NCBI GenBank assembly: GCA_024693325.1
Contig: JAILLA010000102.1
Span: forward strand, 1-64,000
Direction: 5' to 3'
DNA from: Solobacterium sp.
Lineage (GTDB): Bacteria; Bacillota_I; Bacilli_A; Erysipelotrichales; Erysipelotrichaceae
Length of the DNA: 64,000 nucleotides
Shown here: positions 33,707 through 41,819 of the stretch, one piece after another
Numbering within the stretch: the stretch's first letter is position 1
Layout: the number at the start of each line of letters is the position of its first letter
Made by a program: the position numbers and the translations under genes
The notes under the pieces: generated by a model
The model's database searches: none
What the model saw: the letters and a program-made list of their open reading frames with translations, nothing else
Told to the model about the DNA's origin: nothing

Positions 33707-34264
33707 TTACATGAACTTTTTGCCGTCGGAGAATGCGTTTCCGACGATCTCGCCGATCACACGGTAGAGATTCATGGAGCTGTCGAACATGATCGGTTCG
33801 ACCTTTCCAAGATCCACCACACCGTCGGTCATGACGGATTCGTCTGCGTTGACGCCCAGTACGCGTCCATACAGCAGATATCCGTCTCCGTCCGGTTCCA
33901 TCTTTTCAACTTCACATTCCAGTGCGAGCGGGAATTCTTCAAAGACCGGCGCGTCGACCTTTTCTGCCTTCATTGCATGGAGACCTGCTTTTTCGATCTT
34001 GTTGACTTTCCTGCCGGAAGCCATACCCAGGTAATCAGCTTCTGCTGTGTATTTCCTGTTGGCAAAGCTGACTGTAAATGCCTGTTTCAGCTGCAGATTA
34101 TCTGTTGTTTTATGCTGGGACAGACTGACGATGATCTGATTGGAATCGATCTGTCCGCCCCATGCGGCATTCATTGCGTTCGGCGTACCGTTTTCATCGT
34201 ATGTTCCAAGAAGCAGAACCGGAAGCGGTGTGAAAATATGTTTCTTATCAATGTATTTTCTCAT
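33707..34264 (-). CDS. Flavin reductase family protein (FMN-binding split barrel)
   Basis: This 185-residue protein fits the flavin-reductase-like family. It opens with PLPVLLLGTYDENGTPNAMNAAWGG, then TTDNLQLKQAFTVSFAN, DYLGMASGRKVNKIEKAG, and an acidic tail. Relatives bind FMN and reduce small substrates, or act as flavoredoxins in anaerobes. No signal peptide. GAGGTG is 7 bases before the ATG. Substrate unknown. Confidence 0.88.
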   Translation of the reverse strand: MRKYIDKKHIFTPLPVLLLGTYDENGTPNAMNAAWGGQIDSNQIIVSLSQHKTTDNLQLKQAFTVSFANRKYTAEADYLGMASGRKVNKIEKAGLHAMKAEKVDAPVFEEFPLALECEVEKMEPDGDGYLLYGRVLGVNADESVMTDGVVDLGKVEPIMFDSSMNLYRVIGEIVGNAFSDGKKFM

Positions 34265-34322
34265 TGGATTTCACCTCTGAACCAATTATCTCATTGAATG
34301 GAACTGCAGTGTATGATGATGA

Positions 34323-35015
34323 TCACAGAAGCGTTACAAAGAAATTCATCAGGACTACTGTGATCATACCGGATACGGCGATCGAGAGTGAACTCATCGC
34401 ACCGGCAGTTTCACTTAACTCCATGGCCTTGGCTGTACCGATCGCGTGGGAACTCGTACCGATGGCAAGACCCATCGCAACGGGATCCGTGATCTTCAAA
34501 AGCTTGCATACAGCTTCGCCGATCATATTGCCGCAGATACCGGTAATGATGATGGAAGCTACTGTAATGGATACGATACCGCCCATTTCTTCCGAAATAC
34601 TCATGCCGATCGCTGTCGTAATGGATTTGGGAAGGAATGAAACATAGAGCTCGTGTGAGAACCTGAATACTAACGAGAACAGATAGATCGACAGCATGCT
34701 TGTGAGGCAGCCGATCAGGATACTGATCAGGATCGCTTTGATATTCTGCTTCAGGCGTTCCAGCTGCTGGTACAGCGGGATCGCCAGGGAAACGGTAGCG
34801 GGTGTCAGGAGCCAGCTCAGGTATTTCGCGCTTGCATTGTAAGTCTGGTATTCAATACCTGTCAGCAGCAGGAAGACGATCACGAGAATGATCGCGATGA
34901 GCAGAGGGTTGAGAATTCCTGATTTGAATTTGTTTTTCAGCATCATTCCGATCCAGTAGGCGATCAGGCTGATAACGACACCGGCAGTAGCAGATGCAGC
35001 AAATAATTCGTTCAT
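34323..35015 (-). CDS. lrgB: LrgB family membrane protein
   Basis: This 230-residue protein has about six membrane segments and the LrgB/CidB landmarks: LTPATVSLAIPLY, LPKSITTAIGMSISEEMGG and GLAIGTSSHAIGTAKAMEL. With LrgA it forms the antiholin-like system that affects autolysis and, in some bacteria, pyruvate or 3-hydroxypropionate transport. AGGAGG is 8 bases before the ATG, which overlaps the lrgA end by 4 bases. Confidence 0.93.
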   Translation of the reverse strand: MNELFAASATAGVVISLIAYWIGMMLKNKFKSGILNPLLIAIILVIVFLLLTGIEYQTYNASAKYLSWLLTPATVSLAIPLYQQLERLKQNIKAILISILIGCLTSMLSIYLFSLVFRFSHELYVSFLPKSITTAIGMSISEEMGGIVSITVASIIITGICGNMIGEAVCKLLKITDPVAMGLAIGTSSHAIGTAKAMELSETAGAMSSLSIAVSGMITVVLMNFFVTLL

Positions 35016-35371
35016 GATCTGTTCCTCCTGTCTCTGCCGATGATGAACATCGCAGTCTTACCGGTTACCGCCATGACGATAAATGTTACGGCGATCATTG
35101 TTATGAACATCTGGATGACGATCGGCCTGACCTGTGACCATGAGTCGATCAGACCTGCCGCTGCAGGAATGAACATGACCGGCATGATCGCGATCAGGAA
35201 CTCGGCAGCTTCACGGATATCTTCCAGGCGGATGACTTTTGTACAGAGCAGAACGAACATCAGGATCAGTCCGTAAATGCTTGCCGGGATCGGCAGCGGA
35301 AGCAGGAAGCGCAGGATCTCACCGGCAAAAGTGATCAGCAGTATAATGCCGAATTGTTTTAAATATTTCAT
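35012..35371 (-). CDS. lrgA: LrgA/CidA family holin-like protein
   Basis: This 119-residue protein has four membrane segments and LrgA/CidA features: LPLPIPASIYGLILMFVLLCTKVIRLEDIREAAEFLIAIMPVMFIPAAAGLID. It is the upstream partner of lrgB (4-base overlap). AAGGAG is 7 bases before the ATG. The divergent TetR gene and the palindromes at 35528 and 35570 suggest local control. Confidence 0.93.
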   Translation of the reverse strand: MKYLKQFGIILLITFAGEILRFLLPLPIPASIYGLILMFVLLCTKVIRLEDIREAAEFLIAIMPVMFIPAAAGLIDSWSQVRPIVIQMFITMIAVTFIVMAVTGKTAMFIIGRDRRNRS

Positions 35372-35527
35372 AATACGGCTCCTTATAGATAATATGATAT
35401 ATCAAGTCGGCAGATGATTCTGAATGTTTTTGATCAAAAATCCTGTTTTATGCGGGCAAAGTTTTACAAACGTTTTTCAGCAGTCAAAAAACAGAAAAGT
35501 TCACAAAAAATTCATTTGAAAGTTATA

Positions 35528-35544
35528 GATGAAACGATTTCATC
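35528..35544. promoter_or_regulatory. Palindrome GATGAAA-CGA-TTTCATC
   Basis: A perfect 7-3-7 inverted repeat, just before a TATATT -10-like element at 35549-35554. It is an operator candidate for the nearby TetR regulator. Confidence 0.45.
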
Positions 35545-35569
35545 GTGTTATATTTTGATAGGATTACGA

Positions 35570-35584
35570 ATGACCAAAGGTCAT
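35570..35584. promoter_or_regulatory. Palindrome ATGACC-AAA-GGTCAT
   Basis: A perfect 6-3-6 inverted repeat 26 bases after the first palindrome. It is a second operator candidate. Confidence 0.45.
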
Positions 35585-35810
35585 ATTTATTTGTGTTTCC
35601 GAAGTATCAAACTAAACTGATAGCAATCAATATGTAACAAATAACTGTAATTCGAAACAAAGGTTTTATTCATCATACCTGTTCGATTGTTTAAAATGGA
35701 CATGCAGGGGAAGCATACAGGTTTGTCGATAATGCCGGAAAAACTGTAAGGAAATATCTACAGAAAAACACTAACGGATGAAACGTACAAAACGTTGGAT
35801 GGAGTCGTTT

Positions 35811-36389
35811 ATGGCAAAGAAAGCAATCAAAAAGTTTAAAACTGCATTTTCAGAACTGCTGAACAAAAGCCCATATGATGAGCTTACAATCGTACAGGTC
35901 GCTGATGCCGCAAAGGTGACACGGCAGTCTTTCTACTACCATTACGAATCTATGGATGATTTTGTCTTCGATATTATCTCTGATGGACTGGATGACGCGA
36001 TCAGTAAAGAACGCAGAAAGAATCTCTCACTTGAAACGGTATTTGTCAGAATACTGAATGCATGCAGGTCAAATAAGAATGAAGCGCTGAATCTTTACAA
36101 CAGCTCTTTGAGGGACCGCATCGTTTCCTTCAGCAAAGACTATTATGCAAAGATCGTCAACGAACTGATCGACGGACTTCTGGATAAGAATCCAAGGGAT
36201 CTGACGGATGGAGACAGAAGATTCATCGTTGACCAGTACAGCAATGGCCTGACATACAATACCGTGAATTATATTGCGGACGGAATGAGAGAAAAACCGG
36301 CCGACGTGGGAAAAGCGATCACAAAGTTCCTGGGCAGGACCCTTGATGAGATCCTGACGGACTTCGCAGCAGCTCCGTTATACAAATAA
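35811..36389 (+). CDS. TetR/AcrR family transcriptional regulator
   Basis: This 192-residue protein has the N-terminal TetR DNA-binding domain (AFSELLNKSPYDELTIVQVADAAKVTRQSFYYHYESMDDFV) and an all-helical ligand domain. The start at 35811 is chosen for GGAG 6 bases upstream; the longer frame from 35778 lacks one. It is divergent from lrgAB, with two palindromes between, so control of lrgAB and itself is inferred. Confidence 0.88.
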   Translation: MAKKAIKKFKTAFSELLNKSPYDELTIVQVADAAKVTRQSFYYHYESMDDFVFDIISDGLDDAISKERRKNLSLETVFVRILNACRSNKNEALNLYNSSLRDRIVSFSKDYYAKIVNELIDGLLDKNPRDLTDGDRRFIVDQYSNGLTYNTVNYIADGMREKPADVGKAITKFLGRTLDEILTDFAAAPLYK

Positions 36390-36390
36390 G

Positions 36391-36416
36391 GCAGACTGAA
36401 AAGTCTGTTTTTTTCT
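36391..36416 (+). terminator. Terminator of tetR
   Basis: CAGACT (36392-36397) and AGTCTG (36402-36407) with a GAAA tetraloop, followed by seven T residues. Confidence 0.85.
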
Positions 36417-36549
36417 GTATCGTCTATCCTTTGAAAGAACCGGCCGTCTTTTCAGCAGAAAAAACATCATCTTGTGAAAAAAAACTTTGTTTGCCACAAG
36501 ACAATCAGGCGTTTCTGAATGCATAATATCATTGACGGAGATGAAACAT

Positions 36550-37755
36550 ATGAAGATTGCAAATGCCGTAAGAATGAATAGTGTCCATTCGGATATCCGG
36601 GGACCGTTATATCAGGAAGCACTGAAGATGATGAAGGAAGGTACGGACGTACTGCGCCTCAATACGGGGAATCCCGCAAATTTCGGGTTCGGCCTGCCGG
36701 ACAGTGTCCGGGAAGCACTGCTGTCAGGTATCGACAGGGCTGTCGCGTACTGCGATTCCAGAGGTATGCCGGATGCCAGGGAAGCGATCCTTGCCTATCA
36801 CCGTTCAAAAGGACTGACGGATCCGTGCATGGAAGATATCTTTATCGGAAACGGTGTTTCCGAGATGGCGCAGATGGCTGTGCTTGCGGTCATGGATCCG
36901 GGTGAAGAGATGCTTGTACCATGCCCGAACTACTCGCTCTGGTCCAATGCGCTCTATCTTGCCGGCGCGAAACCCGTTTATTACAGGTGTGCTGAAGAAA
37001 ACAGATGGATGCCGGATACGGAACATATCCGTTCACTGATCACAGACCGTACAAAAGCGATCCTGCTGATCAATCCGAACAATCCGACCGGTGTCCTGTA
37101 TGATGAGGACATCGTCAAAGAGATCCTGCAGATCGCCCGTGAACATCATCTGATCGTCTTTTCGGATGAGATCTACGACAGGCTGGTTATGGACGGGAAG
37201 GTACATCAGTCCTGTGCGAAGCTGGCACCGGATCTGCCTGTCCTGACATTCAATGGGCTGTCCAAGTCACATATCATCTGCGGCTTCCGTTGCGGATGGG
37301 TCATCCTTTCCTCGCCGGACCATGAACTGGATGAGATCAGGGATGCGCTGGAACGGCTGTCATCCATGCGCCTGTGCGGAAACGCGCTGACACAGCTCGT
37401 CATTCCGGCTGCGCTGAACGACCCGGAAAGCACGCAGGCAATGCTGGTGCCGGGCGGCAGGCTGTATGAGCAGAGAAAAGCCGTAGTGGATGTGATCTCC
37501 CGCGCGGAAGGCATGTCTGTTGTTCCGAACGACGCGGCATTCTATGTGTTCCCGAAGTTTGATGCAGAACGCTATCACATCACGGATGATAGGGATTTCG
37601 GAATGGGCGTACTGAAGGAAAAGCATATCCTGATCGTCCCGGGCAGCGGATTCGGCTACCCGACACCCGATCATTTCCGGATCGTGATGCTGCCGGAGGC
37701 ACAGGAACTGGCAAAAGCAGTGCAGGATATCGCTGATTATCTGCATACACTATGA
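36550..37755 (+). CDS. PLP-dependent aminotransferase, AlaA-like (glutamate-pyruvate transaminase type)
   Basis: This 401-residue fold-type I aminotransferase has GPLYQEALKMMKEG, GNGVSEMAQMA, LINPNNPTG and SDEIYDRL. The PLP-lysine region FNGLSKSHIICGFRCGWV and SSMRLCGNALTQ resemble AlaA, which makes alanine from pyruvate and glutamate. GGAG lies 9 bases before the ATG at 36550; the earlier ATG (36541) directly abuts the Shine-Dalgarno. Substrate assignment is by resemblance only. Confidence 0.88.
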   Translation: MKIANAVRMNSVHSDIRGPLYQEALKMMKEGTDVLRLNTGNPANFGFGLPDSVREALLSGIDRAVAYCDSRGMPDAREAILAYHRSKGLTDPCMEDIFIGNGVSEMAQMAVLAVMDPGEEMLVPCPNYSLWSNALYLAGAKPVYYRCAEENRWMPDTEHIRSLITDRTKAILLINPNNPTGVLYDEDIVKEILQIAREHHLIVFSDEIYDRLVMDGKVHQSCAKLAPDLPVLTFNGLSKSHIICGFRCGWVILSSPDHELDEIRDALERLSSMRLCGNALTQLVIPAALNDPESTQAMLVPGGRLYEQRKAVVDVISRAEGMSVVPNDAAFYVFPKFDAERYHITDDRDFGMGVLKEKHILIVPGSGFGYPTPDHFRIVMLPEAQELAKAVQDIADYLHTL

Positions 37756-37855
37756 AAGACCGGCCTCCATTCAAGAGACTTCCTTCATGCCTGGATATAT
37801 ACCGGCAGAGAATGAATGATTTCTTCAAACAAGTTGAATCAAGGAACAAAAGAAT

Positions 37856-38986
37856 ATGAATAAGAAAATACTTACGGGAGTACTGGCTGTATTGCTTGCG
37901 GCGGGAACCGGTTATATATCTTATACGTCCGGCTACAGTAAAGGTCAGCTGAACGGAAAGGAAACAGCGGAAAAAGAGCAGGAAGCACTGCACATCCTGA
38001 ACCGCGGTGAACTGGAACATCTGGATATCAGAAACGATACATTCTATGTGATCGGACACAAAAGTCCGGATGCTGATACTGTCATGAGTGCCATTGCCTG
38101 CGCAAGGCTGATGAACGCCCTCGGTTACCATGCCGAACCGGCACTGTCAGAAGAAGCAGATCTGGAAAGCCTGTATATACTGGAACAGGCAGGCGTGGAA
38201 GTGCCGCCGGTGATGGAGGATGTATCCGGGGAAGACATTCTGCTGGTAGATCACAGTGAATACAGCCAGGCAGCGGAAGGTATGAGAGACGCGCATATCA
38301 TCGGCATTATTGATCACCATGGCGTGGGAAGTGTTACGACAGGCAATGTCGTGTATTACAACGCTAGGCCGATCGGCGCTACCGCAACGATCATCTGGCT
38401 GAATTATCTGAACTACGGCGTGGAGATCGACAAGTCTGCAGCGCATATCCTGCTGGGCGCGATCCTTTCCGACACTGCAAATCTCACAACTACATATACC
38501 ACCAGTGCTGACAAAGAAGCAGTCACTGCACTGAGCAGGATATGCGGCGTAGAAGACACGACTGCCTTCTACAAGGCAATATACGCAGAAAAGCTGTCCT
38601 ATAAGGGGATGAGCGATCTGGATATCCTGCTGGCGGATTATAAATCCTATGAGGCATCCGGTGTTAAATTCGGCATTGCACTGGCCAGCGCAATTGACGA
38701 AGAGCACGCGGCAGAGCTTGCAAAGCGGCTTGCGAAAGTACTTCCGGAAGGACACAGCCAGAAAGATGTGGAACTGATGTATGCCGAAGTAAGTATCCGT
38801 GAGGAAGGTGTCAAGATCGACTACGTTGCCTGTGCTGATGAACACTCAAAGGAAGTCTTTGAAGAAGCCTTCCCGGATTATGATGAATTTGACGGTACAT
38901 CCTATATCTTCCGGCAGGGACTTGGCCGCAAGACCAAACTGGTGCCGGGACTGACCGATTTTCTTGGACAGTATCCGCATGAGTAA
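37856..38986 (+). CDS. Membrane-anchored or exported family II (DHH) inorganic pyrophosphatase
   Basis: This 376-residue protein begins with an export signal or anchor (MNKKILTGVLAVLLAAGTGYISYTSGY). A linker of about 30 residues follows, then a complete manganese-dependent family II pyrophosphatase: GHKSPDADT, VDHSE, DHHGVG, ILSDTANLTTTY, and the DHHA2 domain ending GLGRKTKLVPGL (SRKKQVVP type). Cytoplasmic PpaC proteins hydrolyse pyrophosphate and start directly at the first motif; an extracellular version is unusual. AAGGAA is 9 bases before the ATG. No neighbouring gene explains an external pyrophosphate source. Confidence 0.88.
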   Translation: MNKKILTGVLAVLLAAGTGYISYTSGYSKGQLNGKETAEKEQEALHILNRGELEHLDIRNDTFYVIGHKSPDADTVMSAIACARLMNALGYHAEPALSEEADLESLYILEQAGVEVPPVMEDVSGEDILLVDHSEYSQAAEGMRDAHIIGIIDHHGVGSVTTGNVVYYNARPIGATATIIWLNYLNYGVEIDKSAAHILLGAILSDTANLTTTYTTSADKEAVTALSRICGVEDTTAFYKAIYAEKLSYKGMSDLDILLADYKSYEASGVKFGIALASAIDEEHAAELAKRLAKVLPEGHSQKDVELMYAEVSIREEGVKIDYVACADEHSKEVFEEAFPDYDEFDGTSYIFRQGLGRKTKLVPGLTDFLGQYPHE

Positions 38987-39081
38987 ATGAACATTCACAC
39001 AAGATAGGTAATAGAAGCATCGTTGATCACCGGCAAGGTGCGATCAAATACTTCAACAGTCTGTTTGGCAGAAACTGATAA

Positions 39082-39128
39082 AGAAATACACACCGCTGAG
39101 AATTGATATTCCACAGCGGTGTATTTGT
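39082..39128. terminator. Bidirectional terminator between convergent genes
   Basis: AAATACA-C-ACCGCTG (39084-39098) pairs with CAGCGGT-GTATTT (39114-39126), a long stem flanked by A-rich and T-rich runs. Confidence 0.75.
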
Positions 39129-39908
39129 TTATACGACTGAATTTTCTACAATATCGAAACCGAATTCCTTCAGTGCCTTGGGGATCGCCTGGTTCCAGAA
39201 GAAGAAATTATGCTGGCCGTGCCAGTATTCGCTCTTGACCGTTACATCGGGACAGGTACTGCGCAGACGGTCTTCCAGCTCTTTGCAGGACGTATAAGCG
39301 CGGTCTTCCGTTCCGCAGTAGAAGATGTATTCCGGCTTATGCCCTTCATATGTACTGAGCCTGTCGACCAGGTTGAACAGATTGTTGTCGCTTGTTTTCC
39401 ATTCTTCCTCGGAACCGAAGATACCGATCCTGTGCGGAGTCGCCCCGAACTGGAAGGGATGGAAGTTGCCGCCGGACAGGATCACTGCTTTTCCGAACTT
39501 CTCCGGGCAGGCAAGTGCGATCCTTGCTGTGCCGTAGCCGCCCATGCTCTCACCCATAATGAATGTCTGTTCGGGATCATCCGTGATCGGGAAGAGATTC
39601 TTCATCTTTACAGGAAGCTCTTCCGAGATCCATGTGAAGTAGCTCTGACCGTACACAGCATCGCAGTAGCTGGAGTTATTGCCGCTTGGCAGAACAACGA
39701 CGAGATCAAGGTCCCTGCACATCAGGAACAGTGTTGAAAGGTTGATCCAGGAACTGCAGTCTTCCTTGCCGCCGTTGAGAACGTAAAGAACGGGATATGT
39801 TTTTCCTCTTGTGTCAGCTGTATGGTGACGGTCTTCCGGAAACAGTACCGTTACCTTCGTGTCCATGTCCAGCGCTGTGGAACGCAGGGTGATCTCCATA
39901 TGCATCAT
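39129..39908 (-). CDS. Esterase, alpha/beta hydrolase (EstA/tributyrin esterase type), copy 1
   Basis: This 259-residue protein has YPVLYVLNGGKEDCSSWINLS (oxyanion region), DLDLVVVLPSGNNSSYCD and the nucleophile elbow MGESMGGYGTARIAL. The late Asp is in the TEDRAYTSC segment and the His in HGQHNFFFWN. It belongs to the EstA/S-formylglutathione-hydrolase-like esterases. No signal peptide, so cytoplasmic. It is closely related to the esterase at 40941 on the other strand. GGAGG is 9 bases before the ATG; the LRR gene lies 20 bases upstream in the same direction. Confidence 0.88.
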   Translation of the reverse strand: MMHMEITLRSTALDMDTKVTVLFPEDRHHTADTRGKTYPVLYVLNGGKEDCSSWINLSTLFLMCRDLDLVVVLPSGNNSSYCDAVYGQSYFTWISEELPVKMKNLFPITDDPEQTFIMGESMGGYGTARIALACPEKFGKAVILSGGNFHPFQFGATPHRIGIFGSEEEWKTSDNNLFNLVDRLSTYEGHKPEYIFYCGTEDRAYTSCKELEDRLRSTCPDVTVKSEYWHGQHNFFFWNQAIPKALKEFGFDIVENSVV

Positions 39909-39928
39909 GATCGTTTTCCTCCTGTGAG

Positions 39929-40438
39929 TCAGTAATGCTCTATGTTAATTTTATGACATCCATCAAATGCCCTTCCGTCAATTTTCGTATGTAATGATAC
40001 CCGTATTTTCTGCAGAGAGATGCAGTTCTGGAATGCCCAGGCGGATATTTCCTTCAACTCCGGACCGCATATAACTTCCGTCAGTTCCCGGCAGTCTTTG
40101 AACGTAAACGGGTAGACCGACTTCAAAGAGGAAGGAAGAACGATCTTTTTGATCGATGAGCGGACAAACGCGTACTGCCATATGACCGAAACGTTATCAG
40201 GGATGATGATGTGGTCCAGTGAGGTGCACCCGTCAAAGACAAATCCGCCTATATCCGTGAGTGTTAACGGAAGATGTACTTCCCGGATCTCCGTATGATG
40301 TTTGAACAGATCATCATACAGCATCGTGACCGGCAGCCCGTAGAAGGTGTCAGGCACGGTAACGACTGCTTCATCACCTGTGTAGCCGGTGACCATATAA
40401 GTATCGTTGACATTGTATCTGAATCTGAAATCCTGCAT
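39929..40438 (-). CDS. BspA-type leucine-rich repeat protein
   Basis: This 169-residue protein has LRR_5-type repeats of about 23 residues (EVHLPLTLTDIGGFVFDGCTSLDHIIIPDNVSVIWQYAFVRSSIKKIVLPSSLKSVYPFTFKDCRELTEV). It lacks a signal peptide. Such repeats usually mediate protein binding. The start at 40438 is preferred because a TATACT box ends 6 bases before it and the longer frame begins inside that promoter. There is no Shine-Dalgarno, so the mRNA may be leaderless. Likely co-transcribed with esterase copy 1. Confidence 0.75.
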   Translation of the reverse strand: MQDFRFRYNVNDTYMVTGYTGDEAVVTVPDTFYGLPVTMLYDDLFKHHTEIREVHLPLTLTDIGGFVFDGCTSLDHIIIPDNVSVIWQYAFVRSSIKKIVLPSSLKSVYPFTFKDCRELTEVICGPELKEISAWAFQNCISLQKIRVSLHTKIDGRAFDGCHKINIEHY

Positions 40439-40444
40439 AAGTCC

Positions 40445-40450
40445 AGTATA
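40445..40450 (-). promoter_or_regulatory. -10 element 6 bases before the LRR gene start
   Basis: TATACT on the minus strand, with TTGCTT about 16 bases upstream as a weak -35. Transcription would start at or very near the ATG. Confidence 0.4.
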
Positions 40451-40529
40451 GTACATCACTGCGCCAAAGCAATTTCCCAGCCGGAAAAAACGGTTCTGCT
40501 AAAATGAAAGATAACAGGAGGATACCGTT

Positions 40530-40847
40530 ATGCTGAAAGTTTACGGAAGTCAGATGTGCCCGGACTGCATTCAGTGCGAGGCAAACTACGATGAATACCG
40601 GATCGACTATGAATTCATCGATATCAATGTGTCTCTGAGGAACCTGAAGGAACTGTTAAGGATGCGTGACAGCGATCCGGCATTCCTTGAGGCAAAGGAA
40701 GCAGGCAGTATCGGCATACCTGCCATCGTCAGAGAGGACGGCAGCGTTACCTTGAACTGGCAGTCTGTACTTGAGGAACAGGGCCTGCCCGTCAGGGAAT
40801 ATGACATGTCAGGCAAGGTATGCAGTCTCGATAAGAAAGGCTGCTGA
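40530..40847 (+). CDS. Glutaredoxin-like protein
   Basis: This 105-residue protein has a thioredoxin fold with N-terminal active site SQMCPDCIQC, cis-proline in GSIGIPAIVREDG and a C-terminal CSLDKKGC pair typical of this small glutaredoxin-related family. A role in thiol-disulfide exchange in the cytoplasm is inferred. AGGAGG is 7 bases before the ATG. Confidence 0.88.
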   Translation: MLKVYGSQMCPDCIQCEANYDEYRIDYEFIDINVSLRNLKELLRMRDSDPAFLEAKEAGSIGIPAIVREDGSVTLNWQSVLEEQGLPVREYDMSGKVCSLDKKGC

Positions 40848-40940
40848 GACTTTCTGCCGCCAAACCTGCCTGAATGCATACAAAGACTGAAATACAGCTG
40901 AAAAAGAAAAACGATATGATGTGATCGGAGGTACCTGAGC

Positions 40941-41738
40941 ATGATCCACATGACCATCACGATGCGCTCCGTGGCGCTGGATATGGACACTAAAGTCGAT
41001 GTTCTTCTGCCGGAGGACAGACATCATACAGAAGATCTCAGAGGCAGGAAGTATCCTGTATTGTACGTGCTTCACGGAACAAAGGAGGACAACAGTTCCT
41101 GGCTGCACCTCAGCAATCTTTTCCTGCTGGCAAGAGATCTTGATCTGATCATCGTCTTCCCGTCTGCCGGTATCAGTTCTTATGTAGACGAATATTACGG
41201 ACAGGATTACTACACTTATATTTCACAGGAACTTCCCGTCAAACTGAAGAACTTCCTGCCGATCAGCGACCGGAGGGAAGATACGTTCATCATGGGCGAA
41301 AGCATGGGAGGCTACGGTACCTGGAGGATCGCTCTGGCAAATCCGGACAAATACGGAAAAGCCATCGTTTTCTCACATGGCGACAGGTCCAGACATGGCG
41401 GAAGATATACCCATGGCGCGACCAGCCCGAAGATGCGCATGGCATTGTACGGACCGGAAGAGCATAACCTGGCCAGTGACAACAACCTCGACAATCTGGT
41501 CGAAAAGCTGAAAACATACGAAGGACCGAAACCTGAGATCTATGTGTACTGCGGGACCGAGGATCATCTGTACGAGGTCTGCCGGTCGTTTTACGAACAT
41601 ATCAAGGCGGAATGTCCGGATATGAAGATCGAAGGGGAATTCACGCCTGGAAAGCATAATTTCTTTTACTGGAACAGCAAGCTTCCTTCCGCCCTGAAGC
41701 ATCTCGGTTTTGAGATCGAAGAAAACAGCATCGTCTGA
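40941..41738 (+). CDS. Esterase, alpha/beta hydrolase (EstA/tributyrin esterase type), copy 2
   Basis: This 265-residue paralogue of the esterase at 39129 shares its N-terminus almost word for word (RSVALDMDTKVDVLLPEDRH), YPVLYVLHGTKEDNSSW, elbow MGESMGGYGTWRIAL and HNFFYWN. The histidine-glycine oxyanion element HG is intact here, whereas copy 1 has NG. The two copies lie on opposite strands about 1 kb apart, suggesting inverted duplication. GGAGG is 9 bases before the ATG. Confidence 0.9.
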   Translation: MIHMTITMRSVALDMDTKVDVLLPEDRHHTEDLRGRKYPVLYVLHGTKEDNSSWLHLSNLFLLARDLDLIIVFPSAGISSYVDEYYGQDYYTYISQELPVKLKNFLPISDRREDTFIMGESMGGYGTWRIALANPDKYGKAIVFSHGDRSRHGGRYTHGATSPKMRMALYGPEEHNLASDNNLDNLVEKLKTYEGPKPEIYVYCGTEDHLYEVCRSFYEHIKAECPDMKIEGEFTPGKHNFFYWNSKLPSALKHLGFEIEENSIV

Positions 41739-41781
41739 TAGATTATGATCATGTTTTTATTATCCTGATGCATAACAGGTC

Positions 41782-41807
41782 TATAATGAAGTTAAGCCAA
41801 TGGCTTA
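41782..41807 (+). promoter_or_regulatory. Promoter -10 and 7-1-7 palindrome before the aldolase gene
   Basis: TATAAT (41782-41787) is followed 5 bases later by TAAGCCA-A-TGGCTTA (41793-41807), a perfect 7-1-7 palindrome over the predicted transcription start. It is a likely repressor site or 5'-end stem; the -35 is poor. Confidence 0.5.
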
Positions 41808-41819
41808 TGGAGGCAGATA

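Larger units (their letters stand above)
35372..35810. other. Regulatory intergenic region between lrgAB and tetR
   Basis: About 440 AT-rich bases hold no gene. They contain two strong palindromes (listed separately), an AT-rich minus-strand promoter region next to lrgA (TTGATATATCA) and an AACGT/ACGTT repeat close to the tetR start. The short frame at 35414-35620 has no Shine-Dalgarno or protein-like composition. Confidence 0.5.

Noticed and set aside
33689-34297. 202-codon plus-strand frame over the flavin reductase gene
   Set aside because: It is Cys/Phe-rich antisense sequence; the minus-strand gene has family motifs and a GAGGTG site.
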